From positions 1 to 21,650 of the forward strand of contig DAOTHY010000036.1 of assembly GCA_035447925.1 (NCBI GenBank): a stretch of 21,650 bases of DNA. Direction: 5' to 3'. Positions 16,001-21,650 of the stretch are shown in pieces (position 1 is the stretch's first letter; each line of letters begins with the position of its first letter). The notes beneath the pieces were generated by a model that did no database searches, was not told where the DNA came from, and was given only the letters and a program-made list of their open reading frames with translations. The translations under genes and the position numbers were made by a program. The DNA comes from JASUTC01 sp035447925. GTDB taxonomy: Bacteria; Thermotogota; Thermotogae; MWEM01.

Positions 16001-16635
16001 AGTATTCTTTCCATGATAGTGCCACCCATAAGTAATTGAATGACTTGTCCATCTTCGTTGATTTTTAGCATTCCTGATTGTCCGTTAAGACTGAAGAAAA
16101 CGTTAGTATGTTCTTCGGTTTGAGTTACTTTTTGGATCTCGATTGTTAAAATATCAGTAAAATTCTTCAATAGCAATTGCGGGATGAAAATGTTTATGGT
16201 TTGATGTTCATTGATCCGGTAAAGATTATATACCAACTGCCAAGTCCAGGAAAGGTTATTATCCAATATCAATAAAGGCTGCTTGATCTCGATGGTGTAA
16301 TTTTTGTCTCCTGCTGTCGCCTGTAGCTGTTCTGTTTCCAATTTACAGCTGATCTGTGTTTCCCCGCCATTGTAAAAAAGAGTCAGCTGATAGTCAACGA
16401 TGAGATTCTTGTCGATTTGACCTTTTGCTGAGTAAACGCCATTTTGCATTTGAAAATGTAAATCCGTCAGGGATTCAAATGTCCATACGTCTTCGGAGAT
16501 GCTTTGGAAGGATACGGTTTCTGTTGCCGCTTCAATATTCAGAAGCTGAAAGCGATATGCGCTGTCTTGCATCCCAAATGCAAATAGAACAAACGCTGTT
16601 AACAGAATCATTGTAACAAAAAACTTTTTCATCAT
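15997..16635 (-). CDS. Exported protein of unknown function
   Basis: I do not recognise the family. The 212-residue protein starts MMKKFF and has a hydrophobic stretch (VTMILLTAFVLFAFG, about 7-21), a typical Sec signal peptide or N-terminal anchor. No lipobox cysteine is visible at the expected place. The rest reads as alternating beta strands, low in cysteine, with no obvious catalytic motif. ATG 16635 or the next ATG at 16632 is the start: GAGGTGG (16646-16640 on the minus strand) lies four or seven bases away. A longer reading to 16680 would run into prmA and lacks support. It overlaps the prmA stop upstream and the tdk start downstream, so it is a true member of the operon. Confidence 0.8.
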   Translation of the reverse strand: MMKKFFVTMILLTAFVLFAFGMQDSAYRFQLLNIEAATETVSFQSISEDVWTFESLTDLHFQMQNGVYSAKGQIDKNLIVDYQLTLFYNGGETQISCKLETEQLQATAGDKNYTIEIKQPLLILDNNLSWTWQLVYNLYRINEHQTINIFIPQLLLKNFTDILTIEIQKVTQTEEHTNVFFSLNGQSGMLKINEDGQVIQLLMGGTIMERIL

Positions 16636-17501
16636 TTGACCACCTCTGTCTTTTTTTGTTTTAGGGCTATGGCAAACCAATCACCTTCAGTAACCTTGTC
16701 TATGATTTTAAAATTCTGTTGTTCGATTAGCTGTTTGAAATCGTTGTATTGACTTAAAACCAGGCCAGAAAAGATTAATGTGGATGAACTGTGAATGATC
16801 GATTTTAATCGTTTTGCCTCATCTAAAAAGAGTCGTTTGAGGATATCAAACAGAATATTACCACAAATCAGGTCAAATTGGCCTGAAACAGATTCAAGCA
16901 AATCAGATTGCTGGATGCTAATCTGAGTTGACACGTTGTTTTTGATTGTATTTTCCTGGGTAGCTTCAATGGCAAAAGGATCCAGATCAACGGCTGTAAC
17001 ATGACAGCCCATTTGGGCTCCCATGATGGAAAGGATGCCTGAACCGCATCCGATATCCAACATATTATTTCCTTTTTGGATATACTTCTCGATTAAAAGA
17101 GCGCTTAATCTGGTTGTTTCGTGATAACCGGTTCCGAATGCCATTCCGGGGGTGATTCTGATGATACGGACCTCATCTTCAAGGGATAATGCCGGATCGA
17201 CCAGGCATTTTGGGGTTAACCAGACAGGCTGAAGGGATTGTTTCCATTTCTCAAACCAATCCTCTTGTTTTTGAAAGGTTATCTGAAATTGATGTAATTG
17301 AGGATAGTGATCCTTTAGATAATGAATAATCTGATGCTCATCTGCTGGATTAGTCAAATATATTTCAAGTTCATAATAGCCTTTTCTTTCCATATAATCC
17401 TGTATGGCGTAATGATTGGTTTCGAAAAGCATATAGTCTTCTTCTATGGCGTCGATTGTCTTTTCATCCGTAAATTGGGCACTGATAACTTTAATGCTCA
17501 C
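16632..17501 (-). CDS. prmA: Ribosomal protein L11 methyltransferase
   Basis: PrmA trimethylates L11 at several amino groups using S-adenosylmethionine. The 289-residue protein has an N-terminal substrate-binding domain (about 1-75) and a Rossmann methyltransferase domain: PGMAFGTG (118-125) followed by HETTR, motif I DIGCGSG (149-155), the acidic residue of VDLDPFAI, and the post-I motif GNIL (214-217). I chose GTG 17501 because AAGGAGG (17514-17508 on the minus strand) is six bases upstream and the product then starts SIKVISAQF. A longer frame to 17621 lies inside the membrane-protein gene. It overlaps that gene by eleven bases. Its substrate L11 is encoded by rplK in this window, on the other strand. 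Confidence 0.92.
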   Translation of the reverse strand: MSIKVISAQFTDEKTIDAIEEDYMLFETNHYAIQDYMERKGYYELEIYLTNPADEHQIIHYLKDHYPQLHQFQITFQKQEDWFEKWKQSLQPVWLTPKCLVDPALSLEDEVRIIRITPGMAFGTGYHETTRLSALLIEKYIQKGNNMLDIGCGSGILSIMGAQMGCHVTAVDLDPFAIEATQENTIKNNVSTQISIQQSDLLESVSGQFDLICGNILFDILKRLFLDEAKRLKSIIHSSSTLIFSGLVLSQYNDFKQLIEQQNFKIIDKVTEGDWFAIALKQKKTEVVK

Positions 17502-18291
17502 GTTCAACCTCCTTGAGAAGTGGTGAGTCGGGTAATTGAGCCATGAGCTTTTCATCATAATCCAGAAACAAATTGATTTCAATGGAGAGTTTGAATAACA
17601 AATAATACCAATAAATGCCAACGGTTAAAACCGATAAAAGAAAAAATATCAGGATATTACGATAGGGAATGATGTATTCAAGACCTTCGTGGTAATGATC
17701 TTTTAAATAAAAGGAATAAAACTGGCTTTTGATTGTTAACAGTTCGTTGGACACCTTAAAGATTTGAGAGAGATAGTAGGATAGAAAAATAAAGCCAACA
17801 AGAGAGAAAATCAAAGGCATACTGTTAAACAAGGTTCCCAGTAGAGAAATGGCGATATATCCAAAAAAGGCCCATTGTTGAATCCAAAGGGCATTAAGCT
17901 TGTCTGACATCCAGTGAAAATCGTATAAGATATCCTGATCATCGGTTTTATTCATCATGTCAGAAAGCAATTGATTGGTTTTGTAGATGTTTCGGTTCAA
18001 AACCTTTGCCCATTGATAATTACAAAGACTTTGAAAAAGGAAGGATAAAAGAGATACAATGAAACCGATTAAACCGGCAACGCTGAAAAACATGGGAATT
18101 TGCTCTGTTGGTTGATTAAACAATGTGGATGTTTCCGGAATGGTTAGCTCACCATTATTCAGGGATTGAAAATATTCGTTGGTAATGGCAATCCCTTCAT
18201 AAACCGCAAAGATCACAGAGAAAAGTCCAAATGCAATGGCGAGATAGGCATAAAAGATATTTACCCTTTTTGGATCAAGAAACTCATACAT
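17491..18291 (-). CDS. Multi-pass membrane protein of unknown function
   Basis: The 266-residue protein has about five hydrophobic segments (about 12-34, 66-88, 138-157, 158-176 and 211-233). A polar loop lies around 100-135, and the tail is charged. The last membrane segment and its flank (LLSVLTVGIYWYYLLFKLS) recall DUF4234-type membrane proteins, but this is only a resemblance. ATG 18291 has GGGAGGG five bases upstream. It is the first gene of the minus-strand operon, and its end overlaps prmA. No enzyme motif is visible. Confidence 0.8.
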   Translation of the reverse strand: MYEFLDPKRVNIFYAYLAIAFGLFSVIFAVYEGIAITNEYFQSLNNGELTIPETSTLFNQPTEQIPMFFSVAGLIGFIVSLLSFLFQSLCNYQWAKVLNRNIYKTNQLLSDMMNKTDDQDILYDFHWMSDKLNALWIQQWAFFGYIAISLLGTLFNSMPLIFSLVGFIFLSYYLSQIFKVSNELLTIKSQFYSFYLKDHYHEGLEYIIPYRNILIFFLLSVLTVGIYWYYLLFKLSIEINLFLDYDEKLMAQLPDSPLLKEVEREH

Positions 18292-18315
18292 AAAATCCCT
18301 CCCGGATTTTCAATA

Positions 18316-18324
18316 ATTATAGCA
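18316..18324 (-). promoter_or_regulatory. Extended -10 promoter of the minus-strand operon
   Basis: Read on the minus strand this is TGCTATAAT: a perfect -10 hexamer (18321-18316) with the TGn extension. It is 24 bases before the start codon of the membrane-protein gene. No good -35 is present at the usual distance (AAGCAT), which is acceptable for an extended -10 promoter. Confidence 0.5.
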
Positions 18325-18374
18325 TATTTCTATTTTTCATGCTTTCCGTCTAAATAAGGACGTGATCATTTACA

Positions 18375-18383
18375 TGATATAAT
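18375..18383 (+). promoter_or_regulatory. Extended -10 promoter of the FAD oxidoreductase gene
   Basis: TGATATAAT carries a perfect TATAAT (18378-18383) with the TGn extension, 25 bases before the start codon at 18409. The -35 region is poor. It faces away from the minus-strand promoter at 18316-18324, so the 117-base gap is a divergent promoter region. Confidence 0.5.
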
Positions 18384-18408
18384 TAAAAAAAGTTTAGGAG
18401 GTAAAATA

Positions 18409-19617
18409 ATGGATACAATAAAATATCTGATCGTAGGAAACGGGATTACAGGCCTCTCTGCGGCTGAGGAAATACGAAAAACGGATGGCAAGGGTAGTAT
18501 ACTTATGATATCTATGGAAGAGATGCACACTTATTACCGTGTGAAGCTGTCCCATTACATCTCAAAGGAATTTGATCGGCAATCTCTATTGGTGCATGAT
18601 GCCAAATGGTATGATGAGCGACAGATTGACCTGTTGCTGTCCACAGCCGTGGAAGAGATTGATTTCCGCAATCGAGAGGTAAAAACCTCAAAAGGCTCCA
18701 TCAAGTACCAAAAATTGCTTCTTTCCAATGGCAGCTCTCCATTTGTACCTCCGGCAAAAGGCCAAGAACTGGAAGGTGTCTTTTCCTTGAGGACGATTAA
18801 TGATCTTGAGAGAATTCAGAACTATTTTTCGGATATTCAAAGTGTTGCGGTTGTCGGTGGTGGCTTATTGGGGTTGGAAGCCGCTTGGGCTATCCATGAA
18901 CTGGGGAAAAAAGTCCACATTATAGAATTTGCACCTTTTTTGATGAACAGGCAGTTGGATGAACCTCTGGCCAGAGAACTGGAAACCATGCTGGTGCAAG
19001 CAGGAATGACGATGTATTTGGGAGCAGGCGCTTCAGAAATATTGGGAGACGGAAAGGTTCAAAGCATTCGTTTAACGGATTCAAGAGAGCTGGATGCGCA
19101 GGCTATTCTTTATTCTTGCGGGATTCGTTCAAATATTCGGTTATTTCAGGGAACACCTTTGAATGTTGAAAGAGGTGTAGTGGTGAACTCAAAGTTAGAA
19201 ACATCTATTTCAGAGGTCTATGCAGCTGGAGATGTGGCTCAAATAAACGGAATGACCTTGGGATTATGGACCGCAGGAATGGCGCAGGGTAAGGTGGCAG
19301 GAGCTAACATGGCAGGGGAATATCGTCCCTATGAATTGGAAATGCCTTCCACATTATTTCAGATAAATGATTGGAAAATCTTCTCCACAGGCAAAATTTC
19401 CGGTGAACTTGAGACCCTTGAATCAGTTATTGAAAACGGAAAGTTGAAATTGTTTTTTAACAAGGGAATCCTCCAAGGCGGAGTTTTGATGAACCACAGT
19501 CAATGGATGCCTTTTTTGAAAAAGGCTGTGAAAAACGAGCCGGATTGCCATCAATGGCTAAATGAAAAAGTTACTGCCGTTGAAATATTGGAACAGCTAA
19601 AGGAACAAGTAAATTAA
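18409..19617 (+). CDS. FAD-dependent NAD(P)H oxidoreductase, rubredoxin-reductase type
   Basis: The 402-residue flavoprotein belongs to the two-dinucleotide-domain family that includes NADH:rubredoxin oxidoreductase and the NirB N-terminal region. The FAD-binding motif is GNGITG (10-15) and the NAD(P)H-binding motif GGGLLG (150-155). An acidic residue (E173) at the end of the second strand suggests NADH. YAAGD (271-275) is the second FAD contact, and a C-terminal domain (about 315-402) lies where relatives dock rubredoxin. No redox-active CxxC pair is seen, so it is not a thioredoxin-reductase or disulfide type. In anaerobes such enzymes feed electrons to rubredoxin for oxygen or peroxide removal. 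No rubredoxin gene is adjacent, so the partner is inferred. AGGAGG precedes ATG 18409. Confidence 0.85.
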   Translation: MDTIKYLIVGNGITGLSAAEEIRKTDGKGSILMISMEEMHTYYRVKLSHYISKEFDRQSLLVHDAKWYDERQIDLLLSTAVEEIDFRNREVKTSKGSIKYQKLLLSNGSSPFVPPAKGQELEGVFSLRTINDLERIQNYFSDIQSVAVVGGGLLGLEAAWAIHELGKKVHIIEFAPFLMNRQLDEPLARELETMLVQAGMTMYLGAGASEILGDGKVQSIRLTDSRELDAQAILYSCGIRSNIRLFQGTPLNVERGVVVNSKLETSISEVYAAGDVAQINGMTLGLWTAGMAQGKVAGANMAGEYRPYELEMPSTLFQINDWKIFSTGKISGELETLESVIENGKLKLFFNKGILQGGVLMNHSQWMPFLKKAVKNEPDCHQWLNEKVTAVEILEQLKEQVN

Positions 19618-19859
19618 CCGGTAAACAGCTCAAGTTGTGCGTGAATGTAGCGAAGCATTTTCCTATACAGATTCATTGTTTATTGTTCAGAGTTTTTTGA
19701 AGGGTAAAGGCTTTGGGGTCTGGAACTGTGATTAAAACAGGGGTAAAGTATTGTATAAGAATTGCCGTTTAATGAGCTGGAATAATGACGTGCAAGTTGA
19801 GTGATTAAGTGATTCATTTAGCATGAGAATGAGAGAATAAGGAAAAGAGTTGATAAAAA
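19618..19859. other. 242-base gap before the HD gene
   Basis: No convincing gene, tRNA or strong hairpin is visible here. Apart from a weak promoter-like pair at 19797-19824, I see nothing that explains its length. The oxidoreductase gene has no clear terminator after it. Confidence 0.5.
19797..19824 (+). promoter_or_regulatory. Possible weak promoter of the HD gene
   Basis: TTGAGT (19797-19802) and TAGCAT (19819-19824) are 16 bases apart and 35 bases before the TTG start at 19860. Both boxes match the consensus at only four positions, so this may be chance. Confidence 0.25.
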
Positions 19860-20972
19860 TTGTTGTCGAATCTAATCAGAATGGCCTTGAGGCTATTTAC
19901 AATCAACCGATGGAACACCACCCCGCATATTGAATTGATGACAGAAGCCAGCAATTGTGGTTTTTCTTTACATGTTGCCCTTTTGGTTGCTTTTGAAAGT
20001 GGAGAACAAGTGAATTATGAAACTCTGATCAAACGAATGGTTCTGAAAGACCTTCCGAAAGCTATTTTATCGGATATCTCATTGCAAACTAAAAACTACA
20101 TCAAAGACACTTCGTTGGACTTATGGACAAAAACGTTTAAAAGTGCTATGGAAGAGGTATTAAGAGAAGTACCAGAGGAATGGCATTCTGATTTCAGGGG
20201 GTTTATCGAGCAGGCAAAGGATGATTCCATTGAGGGATTGATTGTTGATTTTTCAGATACGTATGCAGCTTATTCCGAGTGTGAAATCAATGCCAGAGTC
20301 TATCCGGAATATTATGATAAGCCTTTAGCCGAATTGCGTGACAAACTAGATGCGTATAAATCACATGACTTTATTCAAACAATTTTAGAAAGCACGGCGT
20401 ATAAATGCTATCTGCTGAGGGTTAGAACCCTTATTAACGCCGTCAGATGGAATCAGACAAACCGCAACATCAAAACAACCGTTGCCGGACATACCTTTTT
20501 TGTTACCTTTATCTCAACTCTATTGTCATATATCATGAAAACTTTAAGGTCAGGATCCGGCGGTTGCAGTGAATTACTTTTGAAATCAGCTTATCATGAT
20601 GTCCCGGAGGCTTTGACGGGGGATATCATTTCGCCAACCAAGAGAAGAATACCGGGATTTGAAGAAACCATCACCAAAGTAGAAGAGCAAATGGTGGAAA
20701 AGGATCTTCTAAGTCTTTTGAAAATGGATGGGAACGATCGAGTGAAAAACTATATGCTTCATCCCTTTGAAGGTCCGTCAGGGAAATTGGTTAAGGCAGC
20801 TGATCTGTTGGGAAGCCTTTTTGAGTGTCAGATGGAGATGATGAGTGGAAACGCCAATCAGCTTTTTAAAAAAGCCTACCGTGATATTCATTTCGAGATC
20901 AAGACAATGGATTTGAAAGAAGTGGACTATTTATTAAAATGGGGTGTGGACTCGGAATATGCCCAATTTTAA
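19860..20972 (+). CDS. Tandem HD-domain protein, YfbR-like phosphohydrolase half
   Basis: The 370-residue protein looks like two copies of one HD domain. The C-terminal copy (about 195-345) is intact: AGH (H211), YHDVPEALTGDI (H246, D247) and KAADLLGSLFE (D315), the metal ligands of YfbR-like 5'-deoxynucleotidases, which remove phosphate from dNMPs. The N-terminal copy (about 14-170) aligns at a constant offset of about 180: RWN at 17-19 versus 196-198, LKDLPKAILSDI (K63, D64) versus YHDVPEALTGDI, and FSD (D133) versus AAD. The histidines at H211 and H246 are lost, so that half is probably not catalytic. The start is uncertain: TTG 19860 is the first start after an in-frame stop at 19854, with only a distant AAGGA upstream. 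ATG 19881 is possible. The substrate is unproven. Confidence 0.8.
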   Translation: MLSNLIRMALRLFTINRWNTTPHIELMTEASNCGFSLHVALLVAFESGEQVNYETLIKRMVLKDLPKAILSDISLQTKNYIKDTSLDLWTKTFKSAMEEVLREVPEEWHSDFRGFIEQAKDDSIEGLIVDFSDTYAAYSECEINARVYPEYYDKPLAELRDKLDAYKSHDFIQTILESTAYKCYLLRVRTLINAVRWNQTNRNIKTTVAGHTFFVTFISTLLSYIMKTLRSGSGGCSELLLKSAYHDVPEALTGDIISPTKRRIPGFEETITKVEEQMVEKDLLSLLKMDGNDRVKNYMLHPFEGPSGKLVKAADLLGSLFECQMEMMSGNANQLFKKAYRDIHFEIKTMDLKEVDYLLKWGVDSEYAQF

Positions 20973-21537
20973 AGTTCATGTAGCCACCGGGATTATTGTC
21001 TTTCCCGTCATGATTCCCTTGTATAACCTTTTTCACAATACTTTTAAACTGGTTGCAATTTCTGATAGGATACTGATTTTTTCTTTTATCTTCTTTGTTT
21101 TGGGTTCTGATGCACCGGATTTAGACCATAAAAACGCCTATATGCATCGAGTTGCAAAAGTGATTATCTGGATCATTGCCACCATTTATCTGTTTTTTGT
21201 CCTGAAAGAAAGAATCCCTTTGTGGTTTCCCCGCTTAAATATTTTAAGGAATGAAACGGTTCTCTTTTACATCTCTATCCTTTTAGGATGGGTTTTTTCT
21301 GCTTTTTTGTCAGCGATCACGCCTCCACACAGGGGTCCTTTTCATTCATTCCTGGCACCGGTGGTTTTTGGATTGATAACCGGTGGACTTTTTTATATTT
21401 TGGAAATCAAAACGGCATCTCCATCAGAAGCGATGTCAAATGCAGTTTATATTGGCACATCATCCATGTTAGGGTATGCGTTGCATGTAACGATGGATTA
21501 CATACAATCCAAAAGCAACAGAAATTCAACATCTTGA
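20959..21537 (+). CDS. YdjM-like membrane-bound metal-dependent hydrolase
   Basis: The 192-residue protein matches the YdjM/DUF457 family of integral-membrane putative hydrolases: an early histidine (H7), GSDAPDLDH (49-57), HRGPFHS (124-130) and a late LGYALHVTMD (H176, D180), with about four hydrophobic segments between them. The histidines and aspartates probably bind metal; the substrate is unknown for the family. ATG 20959 gives the typical MPNFKVH start. GTG 20944 would add five residues. The gene overlaps the end of the HD gene by 14 bases, so the two are co-translated. The -35 of the next promoter overlaps its stop codon. Confidence 0.82.
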   Translation: MPNFKVHVATGIIVFPVMIPLYNLFHNTFKLVAISDRILIFSFIFFVLGSDAPDLDHKNAYMHRVAKVIIWIIATIYLFFVLKERIPLWFPRLNILRNETVLFYISILLGWVFSAFLSAITPPHRGPFHSFLAPVVFGLITGGLFYILEIKTASPSEAMSNAVYIGTSSMLGYALHVTMDYIQSKSNRNSTS

Positions 21538-21562
21538 CGGTTATTCATATTTATGCTATGAT
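21534..21562 (+). promoter_or_regulatory. Promoter of the downstream exported-protein gene
   Basis: TTGACG (21534-21539) and TATGAT (21557-21562) are 17 bases apart, and the -10 has a TGC extension (21554-21556). This is the best-matching complete promoter in the window. Its -35 box overlaps the TGA stop of the hydrolase gene. The following 52 bases lead to a strong ribosome binding site. Confidence 0.75.
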
Positions 21563-21614
21563 TAAGAAATATGCTTTCTATGTTTTACTCATTTAAAAAA
21601 AGGAGGTTTTTTTT

Positions 21615-21650
21615 ATGAAAAAGTTGTTGTTAGTTACAGCTTTGGTTTTC
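21615..21650 (+). CDS. Start of an exported protein, truncated by the window end
   Basis: Only twelve codons are present: MKKLLLVTALVF. Two lysines followed by a hydrophobic run are the start of a Sec signal peptide (or lipoprotein signal). AAAGGAGG just upstream (ending at 21606) and the promoter at 21534-21562 show that this is a real, probably well-expressed gene. Its product cannot be told from this fragment. Confidence 0.75.
   Translation, partial: MKKLLLVTALVF

Noticed and set aside
16636..16680. Longer reading of the exported protein from 16680 (MVCHSPKTKK...)
   Set aside because: It lies within prmA coding sequence, and the signal peptide and ribosome binding site point to ATG 16635 or 16632.
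17502..17621. Longer PrmA reading from 17621
   Set aside because: The extra 40 residues overlap the membrane-protein gene and are not PrmA-like; GTG 17501 has a strong ribosome binding site and a family-like start.
19850..19933. Alternative frame from TTG 19850 with a better ribosome binding site (LIKIVVESNQ...), suggesting a frameshift at the start of the HD gene
   Set aside because: It stops after about 27 codons. The frame from 19860 shows the RWN and HD-like repeat from near its start, so the annotated frame is the true one.
1..21650. Mobile element, prophage, CRISPR or defence system
   Set aside because: No transposase, integrase, direct-repeat array or defence-type gene was seen; the genes are housekeeping or lone unknowns with uniform composition.

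Overview
The window looks like a chromosomal segment of a Thermotogota bacterium, probably a mesophilic or moderately thermophilic member. The best evidence is NusG. It is about twice the usual bacterial length (355 aa) because a domain of about 175 residues splits its NGN domain, as in Thermotoga maritima NusG (about 353 aa). RpoC is also very long (1650 aa) with a large insertion after the N-terminal zinc ribbon. rpoC is not followed by rpsL, and non-ATG starts are common (nusG, rplJ, rpoB, priA and the HD gene use TTG; prmA uses GTG). Base composition is moderately AT-rich. The phylum is an inference from these features, and I cannot name the genus.

Layout. (1) 1-12319, plus strand: the 3' end of tRNA-Trp, then secE, nusG, rplK, rplA, rplJ, rplL, rpoB and rpoC. 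This is the classical transcription/ribosomal-stalk cluster. Between its genes lie recognisable control elements: an L1-type leader before rplK, an L10-type leader before rplJ, and a hairpin with a T-tract between rplL and rpoB. (2) 12350-12830, plus strand: rpmE (L31) with its own promoter, then tRNA-Ser(UGA), closed by a bidirectional terminator. (3) 18291-12836, minus strand: a tight, partly overlapping six-gene operon in the order membrane protein, prmA, secreted unknown protein, tdk, priA, comFB-like. (4) 18375-21650, plus strand: a divergently transcribed NAD(P)H/FAD oxidoreductase of the rubredoxin-reductase type, a two-domain HD protein, a YdjM-like membrane hydrolase, and the first codons of an exported protein with a strong promoter.

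How the parts fit. SecE belongs to the Sec translocon, and NusG couples RNA polymerase (RpoB/RpoC) to elongation control and translation. L11, L1, L10 and L7/L12 build the mobile stalks of the 50S subunit, with feedback control by L1 and L10 on their own mRNA. PrmA, encoded in the minus operon, methylates the L11 protein encoded by rplK in the same window. Tdk salvages thymidine and PriA restarts replication forks.

No mobile element, CRISPR array, prophage or defence island is visible. I did not find a wholly new system. The most interesting items are the repeated barrel-like insertions shared in style by NusG and RpoC, an extra module in the RpoC C-terminal region, and the tandem HD protein whose first HD domain has lost its metal ligands.
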